DNA of 64,000 nucleotides from Orientallactaga sibirica (GCA_036365145.1 JAEOAD010001848.1:356020-420019), one strand, 5' to 3'; shown: positions 1 to 9,946, counted from the stretch's first letter. A program made the numbers and translations. Notes: generated from the letters alone by a model not told the origin.

Positions 1-3000
1 TCAAATTTCCTACTTTGTGTAATCTAAGCATATGAACAAGTTGGCAGATTAGCTCCATTTCTAAAGTTTGTTTATAAAACAAACACCTTCGTTACCCTAA
101 GACTGTACTGTGTGAAATAAGCTAGTTCTTTCTCGAATGATTTCCTTTCTCACGAAGACCCGTCAGTGCAGCAAGATCAAACTTTGTAAGTTTGTGTAAT
201 CTAAAAAATGAACAACTTGGTAGATGAGCTTCATTTCTAATGTAGTTTGTTTAGAAAACAAACACCTTCATAGCCGAAGACTGTACTGTGTGAAATAAGC
301 TAGTTCTTTTCTCAGAATGAGTTGCTTTCTTACGAATAGTCTTCAGTGCAGCAAGATCAAACTTTGCAAGTTTGTGTAATCTAACAATTTGTACAACTGA
401 GTAGATTAGCTTCATTTCTAAAGTTGTTTGATGAGAAAACAAAAGCCTTCATTGCCGAACACTGTACTGTGTGAAATAAGCTACTTCTATTTTAGGAATG
501 AGTTGCTTTCTTACAAGGAGTCTTCAGTGCAGCAAGATCAATCTTTCCTAGTTTGTGTAATCTAACAAGATGTAGAACTTAGTAGATTAGCTTCATTTCT
601 AACATAGTTTGATTAGAATCAAACACCTTCATTGTCGAAGACTGTGCTGTGTGAAATAAGCTAGTTCTGTTCTCGAATGTGTTGCTTTCTTACGAAGAGA
701 CTTCAGTGCAGCAAGATCAAACTTTCCTAGTTTGTGTAATCTAAGAAGATGTACAATTTAGTAGATTAACTTCATTTCTAACTTAGTTTGTTTAGAAAAC
801 AAACACCTTCATTGCCGAACACTGTACTGTGTGAAATAAGCAAGCTCTTTCTCGGAAAGAGTGACTTTCTAATGAGGAGTCTTCAGTTGAGCAACATCAA
901 ACTTTCCTGATTTGTGTAATCTAACAAGATGAACAACTTCGTAGATTATCTTCATTTCTAACGTAGTTTATTTAGAAAACAAACACCTTCATTGCTGAAC
1001 ACTCTACTGTGTGAAATAAGCTAGTACTGTTCTTGGAATGAGTTGCTTTCTTAGGAAGAGTCTTCTATGCAGCAAGATCAAACTTTGCTAGTTTGTGTAA
1101 TCAAAAAAGATGTATGACTTAGTAGATTAGCTTCATTTCTAAAGTATTTGTTTAGAAAATAAAACATCTTCATTGCCGAACACTGTACTGTGTGAAATAA
1201 GCTAGTTCTGTTCTCAGTATGATTTGATTTCTTATGAAGAGTCTTCAGTGCAGCAAGATCAAACTTTGCTAGTTTGTGTAATCTAACAAGATGAACAACC
1301 TGGTAGATTAGCTTCATATCTAACGTAGTTTGTTTAGAAAACAAACACCTTCGTTTCCGAACACTGTACTGTATGAAATAAGCTAGTTATTTCTCGGAAT
1401 GATTTGCGTTCTTCTGAAGAGTGATCAGTGCAGCAAGATCACACTTTGCTAGTTTGTGTACTCTAACAAGATGTACAACTTATTAGATTATCTTCATTTC
1501 TAACGTAGTTTGTTTAGAATACAAACACCTTGATTGCCGAAGACTGTACTGTGTGAAGTAAGCTAGTTCTGTTCTTGGAATGAGTTGCTTTCTTACGAAT
1601 AGTCTTCAGTGCAGAAAGATCAAACTTTGCTAGTTTGTGTACTCTAACAAGATGAACAACTTGGTAGATTAGCTTCATATCTAATGTAGTTTGTTTAGAA
1701 AACAAACACCTTCATTGCCAAAGATTGTACTGTATGAAATAAGCTAGTTCTGTTCTCGGAATGAGTTGCTTTCTTATGAAGATTCTTCAGTGCAGCAAGA
1801 TCAAACTTTGCTAGTTTGTGTAATATAACAAGATGTACAACTTGGTAGATTAGCTTCACCTCTAATGTAGTTTGTATAGAAAACAAACACCTTCATTGCC
1901 AAAGTTTGAACTCTGTAAAATAAGGTAGTTCTGTTCCCGGAATGATTTGCTTTTTTACGGACAGTCTTCAGTGCAGCAAGTTCAAACTTTCCTAGTTTGT
2001 GTAATCAAACAAGATGAACAACTTAGTAGATTACCTTCATTTCTAACGTAGTTCGTTTAGAACACAACCACCTTCACTGCCGAACACTGTACTGTGTGAA
2101 AAAAGCTAGTTCTGTTATCGGAATGAATTTCTTTCTTACAAAGAGTCTTCAGTGCAGCAAGATCAAACTTTCCTAATTTGTGTAATCTAATAACATGAAC
2201 AACTTGGTAGATTAGCTTCATTTCTAACGTAGTGTGTTTGGAAAAGAAACACCTTCATTTGCAAATACTGTACTGTGTAAAATAAGCTAGTTTTCTTCTC
2301 GGAATGAGTTGCTTTCTTATGAAGAGTCTTCAGTGCAGGTAGATCGAACATTCTTGTTTGACTAATCTAACAGGATGAAGAACTTCGTAGATTCGCTTCA
2401 TTTCTGTTCTCAGAATTAGTTGCTTTCTTACAAAGTGTCTTCAGTGCAGCAAGATCAAACTTTCCTAGTTTGAGTAATCTAACAAGATGTACAACTTGGT
2501 AGATTAGCTTCATATCTAATGTAGTTTGTTTAGAAAACAAACACCTTCATTGCCAAAGATTGTACTGTGTGAAATATGCTAGTTCTGTTCTCGGAATGAG
2601 TTGCTTTCTTACTAAGAGTCTTCAGTACAGCAAGTTCAAACTTTCCTAGTTTGTGTAGTCAAACAAGATGAACAACTTCATAGATTAGCATCATGTCTAA
2701 CGTAGTTTGTTTAGAAAACAAACACCTTCATTTCCGAAGATTGTACTGTGTGAAATAAGCTGGTTCTGTTCTCAGAATGAGTTGCTTTCTTATGAAGAGT
2801 CTTCAGTGCAGCAAGATAAAAGTTTGCTAGTTTGTGTAATCTAACAAGATGAACAACTTGGTAGATTAGCTTCATTTCTAACTTAGTTTGTTTAGAAAAC
2901 AAACACCTTCATTTCTGAAGATTGTACTGTGTGAAATAAGCTAGTTCTGTTCTCAGAATGAGTTGCTTTCTTATGAAGAGTCTTCAATGCAGCAAGATAA

Positions 3001-3275
3001 AACTTTGCTAGTTTGTGTAATCTAACAAGATGAACAACTTGGTAGATTCGCTTCATTTCTAACGTAGTTTGTTTAAAAAACAAACACCTTCATTGCCAAA
3101 GATTGAACTGTGTCAAATAGCTAGTTCTGTTCTCGGAATGAGTTGCATTCTTATGAAGAGTCTTCAGTGCACCAAGATCAAACTCTCCTAGTTTGTGTAA
3201 TAAAACAAGATGAACACCTTAGTAGATTAGCTTCATTTCTAACGTAGTTTGTTTACATTTCTAACGTAGTTTGTT
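1..3275. repeat. Satellite array A, ~181-bp monomers
   Basis: About 18 head-to-tail copies of an AT-rich monomer of about 181 bp. The landmarks return in the same order each time: GTTTGTTTAGAAAACAAAC, then CACCTTCATTGC, then TGTACTGTGTGAAATAAGC, then GAATGAGTTGCTTTCTTA, then AGTCTTCAGTGCAGCAAG, then AGTTTGTGTAATCTAACAAG and GTAGATTAGCTTCATTTCTAA. Copies differ by scattered substitutions and small indels, so this part is moderately diverged. One copy near 2400 has lost an internal segment. The window starts inside the array, so its left limit is unknown. It ends with a short local duplication (about 3234-3279) against a B1 fragment. The orientation matches arrays B and C. A centromeric or pericentromeric role is inferred. 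Confidence 0.95.
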
Positions 3276-3315
3276 TAGAGGTAGGGCCTCACTGTAGCTC
3301 AGGCTGCTATGGAAG
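3276..3315 (-). mobile_element. B1-like SINE fragment at satellite edge
   Basis: GAGGTAGGGCCTCACTGTAG followed by CTCAGGCTG is the antisense 3' part of the local B1-like SINE. Only about 40 bases remain. It forms the junction between satellite array A and the SINE-rich block. Confidence 0.6.
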
Positions 3316-3383
3316 TCACATTCTCTCTCTCTGTCTGTCTCTCTGACTCCTTCTAACTATCCTATAAATAATAAAAATAATAT

Positions 3384-3525
3384 GAACTGGAGCGATGGCT
3401 TAGAGGTTAAGGCGCCTGCCTCCTAAGCCTAAGAATGCTGGTTCCAATCTCCCGCGATTCCAATCTCCAGGTCCCACGTTTATCCAGATCCAAAGTGAGG
3501 CAAGGGCACATGTGCCACCATGCTC
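3384..3525 (+). mobile_element. Dip-like tRNA-derived SINE, diverged
   Basis: The head CTGGAGCGATGGCTTAGAGG resembles the tRNA-derived head shared by B2-superfamily SINEs. The B-box region GGTTCCAATCTCC is disturbed by a short internal duplication (CGATTCCAATCTCC), and the CT-rich tail is missing. The next SINE follows in opposite orientation. Confidence 0.7.
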
Positions 3526-3527
3526 AT

Positions 3528-3765
3528 CTTATTTTTTCTTTATTTATTTGAGAGCAATAGAGAAAAAAGAGAGAGAGAGAGAGAGAGAGGCAGGTAGAGA
3601 ATGGGCATGCCAGGGCATCCAGCCCCAGCACACGAACTCCAGACCAGTGTGCTTCCTTTTGCATCTGGCTTGATGTGGGTCCTGGGGAACTGAGCCTCAA
3701 ACTGTGGTCCACGGGCTTCGCAGGCCAGTGCTGAACCACTGAGCCATCTTGCCTCCAGGCCTGCT
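3528..3765 (-). mobile_element. Dip-like SINE, near full length
   Basis: Read on the plus strand it begins with TTTATTTATTTGAGAG and a GA-rich tract (the antisense CT tail). It continues through CATCTGGCTTGATGTGGG and CCTGGGGAACTGAGCC, and ends at GAGCCATCTTGCCTCCAG, the antisense tRNA-like head. It is tail-to-tail with the preceding plus-strand copy, so the pair could fold into a hairpin. Confidence 0.85.
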
Positions 3766-3849
3766 CACCTTCTTTATACCACATAGAGTTTCCAGGAGCA
3801 TGATCACAGGAATCCATTCTACCTAAACTTTAGTCAAATTGTAAGCCCG

Positions 3850-3852
<3 letters not shown>

Positions 3853-3908
<56 letters not shown>

Positions 3909-3918
3909 TGTGTGTTGG
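3853..3918. repeat. (TG)n microsatellite
   Basis: About 30 TG dinucleotides with one TA interruption near 3901, followed by a GA-rich stretch. Such tracts are length-variable and can adopt Z-DNA. No nearby gene suggests a function. Confidence 0.98.
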
Positions 3919-3947
3919 AGAAAGAGAGAGACAGAGAGAGAGAATAC

Positions 3948-4090
3948 ATAAGATGGGGCCATGCGTCTAGAGTTTGTCTGCAGCAGCTGGACGCCCTGGC
4001 GCCCCCATTCTCTCTCTGTCTCTGACTCCTTCTATCTCTCCTATAAATAATAAAAATAATAAAATGAAATAATAATAATAATAATAAAAT
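3948..4090 (+). mobile_element. Dip-like SINE, 3' part
   Basis: Contains the body GCCATGCGTCTAGAGTTTG, then GCCCTGGCGCCCCCATTCTC, then a CT tail and an AATAATAAAATAAT-type A/T-rich end. The tRNA-like head is missing. The tail matches that of the sequence at 3318-3380, which suggests the two pieces may once have been one SINE type split by the TG tract. Confidence 0.75.
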
Positions 4091-4099
4091 CAAATATAT

Positions 4100-4268
4100 T
4101 TGTAGTGGCTCCCACCCCTTTCATCCCAGCAACACTGGGAGGGAGGCAGAGAGTGAGGAGGGTTGTGGCTGTGAGTTCGAGTCCACCCTGAGACAACAGA
4201 GTGAATTCCAGCTCAGCCTGGGCTACAGCCTGTCCCTACCTCGAAAACCAAAAAAACCACAAAAACCA
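4100..4268 (+). mobile_element. B1-like SINE (7SL-derived), diverged
   Basis: Shows the 7SL-type body: CTTTCATCCCAGCA, GGGAGGCAGAG, GTGAGTTCGAGTCCACCCTG, then GTGAATTCCAGCTCAGCCTG, ending in an A-rich tail at CGAAAACCAAAAAAACC. The first bases, GTAGTGGCTCCCACC, are altered from the usual GGCATGGTGGCGCAC, which is consistent with an older copy. Confidence 0.88.
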
Positions 4269-4339
4269 AAGAAATAAATGTAACATCTACCATAAGTACA
4301 GTGTCATGCAGCAAAAAGCAGGAGGAGGTGTTTAGTTCA

Positions 4340-4346
4340 TGATCTG

Positions 4347-4400
<54 letters not shown>

Positions 4401-4760
4401 GATATGTTTTTCTTTCATATATTATATATTATACATAATATATACACATATAAATACATATTTAAATTTATATATAAACTTATATGTAAATATGTGAGTT
4501 CATATATGAATATACATGTAAATTTATAGCAATATGATACATATATAAATTTCTATGATATATATTTACATATATAATATGTATAATATATTATTACATG
4601 TATTACAGATTATTATACATTATATATAATACATAAAATATACTTATACAAACATATGTAATTATATGTAAAGATATAAATTTCTATAGAACATAATAGG
4701 ATTAGGGTTGAGGCCATATGTAAATTTATATCCATAAATACATATGTATGTATATAATTT
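4340..4760. repeat. AT-rich block with (TA)n core
   Basis: A run of about 22 TA dinucleotides (about 4352-4397) grades into roughly 350 bp of almost pure A/T built from ATATAAAT, TATACAT and ATATGTAAAT words. It is low-complexity DNA with no coding signal. Such (TA)n runs can extrude cruciforms and are prone to assembly error. Confidence 0.95.
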
Positions 4761-4762
4761 GT

Positions 4763-4851
4763 GGGGGTGCGAGGTAGGGACTGGCTCTAGCCCAGGCTGA
4801 CACAGAATTCACTGTGGCCTCTCAGGCTGGCCTTGAACTCACTGCCACGAA
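4763..4851 (-). mobile_element. B1-like SINE fragment
   Basis: GTGCGAGGTAGGGACTGGCT then AGCCCAGGCTGACAC and AGGCTGGCCTTGAACTCACT are antisense B1 body. The 5' half of the SINE (the AATCCCAGCAC region) is absent. Confidence 0.75.
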
Positions 4852-5255
4852 CTTTCTAAGATGTACTTATTCACAATTGGTGTCCAGGAAACGTGGGAAT
4901 AACTTCTAAGAATTATCAATCTCAGAATTAAATCCTTCTCATGTCCTAACATACATAATATGAGCCAGCAAGCATTCATTGGATCTCAGTTGAAGGGAGG
5001 CTTCAATGTTGTCGACTTTTCACGTGATGACACCAGGTGACACTGGCCTTGTGTCTGTGGAATTTTCTTTCCCAGGAGATCTTCTGGAAAGCTTCTGAAA
5101 CTAACTCTGAGTTTTTTTCATCATGACAAAGGCTTGCATAGCTGTCTGTGTCTCTCCTGCGTAGAGAGAGCTCATAGGGTTTTTCTCTAATTTTCAAAGC
5201 ATATCGAGTCCTCTCCTTAGCGGGACCCAATAGACATTTGCCAAATGTGCTTTAT
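4852..5255. other. Unassigned single-copy-looking DNA
   Basis: About 400 bp between SINE pieces. I see no repeat family, RNA gene or splice-bounded exon. A 75-codon minus-strand frame (5003-5230) has no recognisable motif and is not supported as a gene. Confidence 0.5.
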
Positions 5256-5309
5256 GGCCTGGACCAGAGTGAGACCCTACCTTGAAAAACCAAAAAAAAA
5301 AAAAAAAAA
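5256..5309 (+). mobile_element. B1-like SINE 3' end with poly-A
   Basis: GGCCTGGACCAGAGTGAGAC, then CCTACCTTGAAAAACC and a run of about 18 A. Only the last third of the SINE is present, so this is a truncated insertion or a remnant. Confidence 0.8.
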
Positions 5310-5389
5310 GTGCTTTATGTAATCGCTTCGCTTGCAACTATTCCCTGCATTTAGGGTATGTAAGGTGAAAGCTTCTGTCCAATTCAATC

Positions 5390-5505
5390 GTAGTTTATTT
5401 TATTTTATTTTATTTTATTTTATATTTTTTATTTATTTTATATTTTTGCTTTCTTTTCTTTTGCTCTTTGGTTTCTTTCTTTCTTTCTTTCTTTTGTTTG
5501 TTATT
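5390..5505. repeat. (TTTTA)n and (TTTC)n simple repeats
   Basis: TTTTATTTTA units (about 5395-5425), then T-rich sequence and a TTTC run near 5475-5495. This is the degraded antisense poly-A tail of the B1-like SINE that follows. Confidence 0.85.
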
Positions 5506-5651
5506 TTGGTTTTCGATGTAGGGTCTCACTCGATCTGAGGCTGAACAGGAATTCACCATGGCGTCTCAGCGTGGCCTCGAACTCTCTGCCATCCACCTAC
5601 CTCTGCCTACCAAGGGCTAGGATTCAAGACATGCGCCTCCATGCCCAGCTA
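5506..5651 (-). mobile_element. B1-like SINE
   Basis: Antisense body with TAGGGTCTCACTCGATCT, GGAATTCACCATGG, CTACCTCTGCCTACC, CTAGGATTCAAGAC and CATGCCCAGCT. Several CpG-derived changes mark it as old. It is immediately followed by another antisense copy. Confidence 0.9.
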
Positions 5652-5806
5652 TATTTTGTTTTTTTCATGGTAGGGTCTCACTCTACCCAGGCTGCACTGG
5701 AACACACGATGTTATCTCAGGCTGGCTTTGAACTCACACCTAAGCATGTACATCTGCCTTGTCAGTTCTGGGGATCAAGGTGCATTGAACCACGTCAAGC
5801 TCAAAG
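5652..5806 (-). mobile_element. B1-like SINE, second copy in tandem
   Basis: Starts at the antisense A-tail TTTTGTTTTTTTC, then GGTAGGGTCTCACTCTACCC, GGCTGGCTTTGAACTCACAC and GGGGATCAAGGTGCATTGAA. The middle is strongly diverged, so it is older than its left neighbour or has been rearranged. Confidence 0.78.
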
Positions 5807-6445
5807 GATTTAGTGGACTCATGCCTCCTGATGGTGGAAAATCACAGACAAAAATCTCGAGATCGCATCATAGGTCAAATTTCACACATAGTTTTTTCAA
5901 TACTTGTAATTGAAGTGAGATGCCCCGGAAGGGAACGTATGATTGCGAGATACTTGTCCCCAATGCTAATGAGATCCTGTCCTGGCAAGTAAAGGTGTAA
6001 TTCTACTTGGAAACCTTTTAAAGTGTTTCCAGACAGTGGAATCACAGTCTGAAATGATATTTTCCGAGAAGCATAAAGCGTAACTATGCACTTGCTCTTT
6101 CTCTTCAACGTCAGATTGGGAGTTTTAATTCTTTTGTGCATCACGACAGGCCACCACAAATTCTCACTGTGTTAATAGGGGTCCTGGTGTTGTGTACTGA
6201 CCATGCTTTCATTCCTGATTGCAAGTGTGACTGAATGAACAGATGGCATATTGGCGATGTTTCCATACCTTGCCCTTGTTGTGGTCCATCACCACACCTG
6301 CATCCACTGTGTTGTCAGGAAGGTTCTCAAGCGCATCCTTGTGGGGACACTGGACCTCAGGGTACGCTTTCCAAGTTTGAGGTTCTTGATTCCTTCTGCC
6401 CACTCTTCAGCTCCTAAGGCTTATAAGGAATTAAAAGGAATTTCT
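5807..6445. other. Unassigned DNA, no gene seen
   Basis: About 640 bp outside clear repeats. Open frames of 60-94 codons occur on both strands (for example 5875-6159 minus), but they overlap each other and show no motif, start context or splice bounds that would favour one. I find no RNA gene or tandem repeat. Confidence 0.5.
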
Positions 6446-6600
6446 GGGCTGGAGAGAATACTTAGGGGTTAAGGCGCCTGCAAACAAACTCCAGATGTGT
6501 GCGCCCCCTTGTGTATCTGGCTTACCTGGGTCCTGGGAAGTTGAACCTGTGTCCCGTGGCTTTGGAGGCAAGTACTTTAACTGCTATGCCATCTGCAGTC
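6446..6600. mobile_element. Two Dip-like SINE pieces fused head-on
   Basis: 6446-6480 is a plus-strand head (GGGCTGGAGAGAATACTTAG then GGTTAAGGCGCCTG). At 6481 the sequence switches to an antisense body (CAAACAAACTCCAGATGTG), which runs to an antisense head GCCATCTGCAGTCC at 6600. So one partial sense copy abuts one antisense copy lacking its GA tail. It is either an inversion or two nested insertions. Confidence 0.8.
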
Positions 6601-6603
6601 CTA

Positions 6604-6764
6604 AAATTATTTTTTTGTTGTTTTTCAAAGTAGAGTCTCTCTCTAGCCAAGGCTAACCTGGAATTCACTATGTAGTCTCACGGCGGCCTTGAATGCATGG
6701 CGATCCTCCTACTTTTGCCTCCCAAGTGCTAGGATTAAAGGCGTGCACCACCACACCTGGCCTA
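6604..6764 (-). mobile_element. B1-like SINE
   Basis: Antisense copy with near-consensus blocks: GGAATTCACTATGTAGTCTC, CAAGTGCTAGGATTAAAGGC and GTGCACCACCACACCTGGCC. The antisense tail is TTTTTTTGTTGTTTTT. Confidence 0.93.
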
Positions 6765-6777
6765 AAATTAATTTTTT

Positions 6778-6978
6778 TTTAAATTATATTTTGAAAGCAG
6801 TGGGAGATGAGAGACAGGGCAAGAATGGCATACCAGTACCTCCAGGTGCTGCAAATGGACTCCAGATGCATGTGTCACTTTGTTTATCTGGTTTTATGTA
6901 GGTACTGGGGAAGCCAACCCAGGTCTTTAGTGTCTCTGCGAGCAAGTGTCTTAACAGCTGAGCCATCTCTCCAGCCCC
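6778..6978 (-). mobile_element. Dip-like SINE
   Basis: Antisense copy. GA-rich tail GTGGGAGATGAGAGACAG, then ACTCCAGATGCATGTGTCAC, then GAGCCATCTCTCCAGCCCC at the antisense head. The usual GTGGGTCCTGGGGAATCGAA block has drifted to GTAGGTACTGGGGAAGCCAA. Confidence 0.9.
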
Positions 6979-6999
6979 CTGAAACACTTCTTCAAGAAT

Positions 7000-7143
7000 G
7001 ATATCTTAGCTGGGCATGGTGGCGCACACCTTTAATCCCAGCACTCGGGAGGCAGAGGTAGGAGGATCGCGGTGAGTTCAAGGCCACCCTGAGACTACAT
7101 AGTTAATTCCAGGTCAGCATGGACCAGAGTAAAACCCTACCTC

Positions 7144-7185
<42 letters not shown>

Positions 7186-7192
7186 TATCTTA
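7000..7192 (+). mobile_element. B1-like SINE with perfect target duplication
   Basis: Full-length sense copy from AGCTGGGCATGGTGGCGCAC to a run of about 38 A. It is flanked by the 9-bp direct repeat GATATCTTA (7000-7008 and 7184-7192), the target-site duplication expected of L1-driven retroposition. The long uninterrupted A-tail and perfect duplication make it one of the younger SINEs here. Confidence 0.97.
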
Positions 7193-7831
7193 ATTGGTTT
7201 ACCAATAGTAGGCTTATTCACATATCCTTGGTTTTGATTCATCCTCCCACCATCCCATCCCTCCCTCATCCCCCACCCCTATTTAAACCCTGTCCTACTG
7301 GGATTCCTCCACCACATTCAGGTCCCATGTGTTCCAGTGTCCTCTCACAGTAGCTGCCATTGCCTCATTCTAGCGTCTTGTTCTCTATAGACACTCTGAC
7401 TTTCAGCTGCTCATCGAGAAATTTGAAGCTCGGATCTGCAAGTCAAGAGAGCATGCAGCTGTGGCGTTCTGTGATGGGAACTCTGGGATGAGGACCAGAA
7501 GCCTTGTCCACCTGAGCACCTGTCTCTGGAAGGCCAACCCAGGCTGGCTGCTGCGGGGAAGTTGCCTGTCACCCAGGTAAGGGCTCCTTGATCCTGTCTG
7601 TCATGAAGCCAGTGCTGGACAGTGAAGCTGCCTTGGACCTGCTTCTGTATCCAAGTTCAGTGACTCTCACTTCTAGTGTGACTTGTACTCCAAAAGTCAA
7701 AGAATGTGCTGTGACTCAGAAAGCCCAGCATTGATTTCAATCTTGCTAATTTTTTCATTTTCAGAAAAAATATTATTTCATTGTCTTTTGAAATCTTGGG
7801 ATTTTTTTTCTCTGTTAAAATTGAACATATC
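7193..7831. other. Unassigned DNA, possible L1 3'-UTR relic
   Basis: About 640 bp. The left part is pyrimidine-rich (CCATCCCATCCCTCCCTCAT). The stretch TTTGAAGCTCGGATCTGCA (about 7421) recalls rodent L1 3'-UTR sequence from memory only. I see no convincing exon, RNA gene or other repeat. Confidence 0.35.
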
Positions 7832-8173
7832 TGTGGTGGTTTGATTCAGGTGTCCCCCATAAGCTTAGGTGTTCTGAATGCTAGTCTCCTCAGCTGATGG
7901 TAATTGGAAATTAAAGCCTCCTGGAGGCAGAGTATTGGGGGCGGGCTTATGGATATTATAGCCAGCTTCCCCTTGCCAGTGTTTGGCACACTCTCCTGTT
8001 GCTAGGGTCCATGTTATGTTGGCCAGGGGGTGATGTCTACTCTGCTCATGCCATCATTTTCCCTGACATCATGGAACTTTCTGCTCGAGCCTGTAAACCA
8101 AAGTAAACCTCTTTTTTCCCCACAAGCTGTTCTTGGTCAGGTGATTTCTATCAGCAGTGTGAGCCTGACTGCA
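7832..8173 (+). repeat. 5' LTR of MaLR-type element
   Basis: Begins TGTGGTGG and ends CTGCA, with the usual TG...CA ends. Near the 3' end GTAAACCTCTTTTTTCCCC and TTTCTATCAGCAGTGTGAG resemble the polyadenylation and terminal region of MST/THE1-like MaLR LTRs known from other mammals (recalled, not searched). Confidence 0.85.
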
Positions 8174-8182
8174 ACCGTAAAG

Positions 8183-8200
8183 TGGTACCGAGGAGTGGGA
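8183..8200 (+). promoter_or_regulatory. Primer-binding site, tRNA-Leu type
   Basis: TGGTACCGAGGAGTGGGA lies 9 bp after the 5' LTR. It differs from the canonical MaLR/ERVL site by an extra G after TGGTACC. It is the priming site for minus-strand DNA synthesis, and this copy is a fossil. Confidence 0.75.
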
Positions 8201-9342
8201 TTTCTGCTGGACACCTGATTGTGTGGTTTTGGCCTTTTGGAGCTGATTTTCAAGAGGAATGTGGAAGGATTTGAAACCTCGGCCCAAGAGACACCTTTCA
8301 GTGCTGTATGTAGAGCTTGATGGACTATTCTGCTCACAGTTGAAAGGCCTGAATGCAGTAAGAACTATGGACTGTGAGGTTTGGCTTATGAGGGAGAGAA
8401 GGAGCTTTACTTGGACTTGGCTAGCAGTTCATGTGAGATGCTTGCTGTTATGCCCGTGTCCTGAGAAGTTGTGCAGGGTTGCTTGGCGTAGAAATGAACT
8501 GATGTGAGCAGAGGGATGTGACACAGAAAAAATGAAATCTTTGGGACTAAACTGATGCCTGTTCACCTGCAATTTTTTTGAGACATTATAACTTTTGAGA
8601 TTGAGCCAGCTGAACTGCCCTGGGGCCACAGGAAGAATGTAGACTCTTTTGAAATCTCCTGAATGCTGAAGGAGTGCCCTGTTCTACGAAGTCTGCTTTA
8701 TTCCCCCCTGGATTAACAAATTGTCACTCTAGCTCATATTATGGTGTATAAGAAATGTAGGAAAGAGAGGGTCATTGAGTTTGCAATGCGATCTTGTAAT
8801 TTAGAAATGGCCATGGGCAGTGTGAAGCAGGTTTGCTGGATGCCTGCTTGGAGATCCCATGGGGCCAGGAGGATGGACCTCGGGTTGTAGTGGAGACCCA
8901 GTGGAGATGCCGGGAACATGAGATGGCTGCCCAGCGGGGCTGCCAGCCCCAGATGAAGTTTTCCAGGCCCGTGAGTAGCCTAGCTGGAGGGGTGGAATTT
9001 GAACTCCAGAGGCTTGTTGCTGGTTAGAATCATCACTCTTGGATATTTGTCATTGACTAGAGTTGTTGGACCTGGAGCTACAGAGTTTGATGTTTGCCCT
9101 GGTTTTAAATCTTGTATTGGTTGAATATTTCTGTGCTTTGCCCAATGCCACCCTTTTCAGTGGGAATGTTTATTCTGTGTCATTTTGGGGTTTGGGAAGG
9201 ACTTTTTTGGGTATTATGGCTCAGTTAAAAGACCTTGGATTATGGGGATGTATGAACATCATTAGGATTCATAAAAACTATGGGGACTTTGAAAGTTGCA
9301 TGAATGCATTGCATTTTACATCATGTATGGTTATCAGTTTAT
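8201..9342 (+). mobile_element. MaLR internal region, no intact frame
   Basis: About 1.14 kb. TTTGCCCAATGCCACCC near 9136 and the G-rich TTTTGGGGTTTGGGAAGG near 9183 sit in the order expected of MaLR internal 3' sequence. A 120-codon frame (9063-9425) runs across the LTR boundary, so it is fortuitous. No protease, reverse transcriptase or gag motif is visible. Confidence 0.75.
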
Positions 9343-9359
9343 GGGGACCAGGGGTGGGA
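9343..9359 (+). promoter_or_regulatory. Polypurine tract of MaLR element
   Basis: GGGGACCAGGGGTGGGA directly abuts the TG of the 3' LTR. This is the position of the plus-strand primer in LTR retrotransposons. Two pyrimidines interrupt it. Confidence 0.7.
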
Positions 9360-9623
9360 TGTGGTGGTTTGATTCAGGTTTCCCCCATAAACTTAAGTAT
9401 TCTGAATGCTAGTCTCTCCAGCTGATGGCAATTGAAAATTAAAGCCTCCTGGAGGTAGAATATTGTTGGGGGAAGGCTTATGGGTATTAGAGCCAGCTTC
9501 CCCTTGCCATGTTTGACACACCCTTTTGTTGCTATGGTCCACTGTATGTTGGCCAGGGGTGATGTCTACACTCTGCTCATGCCATCATGGAGCTTTCCCC
9601 TCGAGCCTGTAAGCCAAAGTAAA

Positions 9624-9656
<33 letters not shown>

Positions 9657-9710
9657 CTTCAAGCTGCTCTTGGCTGGGTGATTTCTACCAGCAATGCGAA
9701 CCTGACTGCA
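9360..9710 (+). repeat. 3' LTR of MaLR-type element
   Basis: Colinear with the 5' LTR from TGTGGTGGTTTGATTCAGG to CCTGACTGCA. The main differences are an expanded T run (about 30 T near 9627-9656, where the 5' LTR has TCTTTTTTCCCC) and loss of the CTGACAT segment near 9590. The visible divergence between LTRs shows an old insertion. Confidence 0.85.
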
Positions 9711-9714
9711 ACAT

Positions 9715-9946
9715 CATCCCATTACAAAACATTTTATTCACTTGTTTGATAGGGAGAGAGAGAGGAAGAGGCAGATAGACAGAACAGGCACACCAGGGCC
9801 TTCAGCCACTGCAAAGGAATTTCAGGCACATGCTCCACCTTGTGAATCTGGCTCATGTGGGTCCTAGGGAAACAAACGTGGGTCCTTAGGCTTTGCACGT
9901 AAGTGCCTTAATTGCTAAGCCATCTCTCTAGCCCTAGCATCCCATT
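9715..9946 (-). mobile_element. Dip-like SINE with perfect target duplication
   Basis: Antisense copy between 9-bp direct repeats CATCCCATT (9715-9723 and 9938-9946). The order is GA-rich tail GGGAGAGAGAGAGGAAGAG, then GGGCCTTCAGCCACTGCAAA, then AAGCCATCTCTCTAGCCCT. The insertion lies within 5 bp of the MaLR 3' end, so it is younger than that element. Confidence 0.95.

Larger units (their letters stand above)
7832..9710 (+). mobile_element. MaLR-type LTR retrotransposon, LTR-internal-LTR
   Basis: Two similar direct repeats, 342 bp and 351 bp, both start TGTGGTGGTTTGATTCAGG and end CCTGACTGCA. They flank an internal region of 1,186 bp. The first LTR is followed by TGGTACCGAGGAGTGGGA, which fits the tRNA-Leu-type primer-binding site of ERVL/MaLR elements. 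The second is preceded by the purine-rich GGGGACCAGGGGTGGGA. Five-base flanks ATATC and ACATC differ at one position, as expected for an aged 5-bp duplication. MaLR elements are non-autonomous relatives of ERVL. No gag or pol frame is seen inside, in keeping with the family. A Dip-like SINE sits directly after the 3' LTR. Confidence 0.87.

Noticed and set aside
3830..4093. 87-codon frame with poly-His-Thr
   Set aside because: It is translation of the (TG)n/(AC)n microsatellite and flanking SINE.
9063..9425. 120-codon plus frame
   Set aside because: It lies in the MaLR internal region and crosses into the 3' LTR. No motif.
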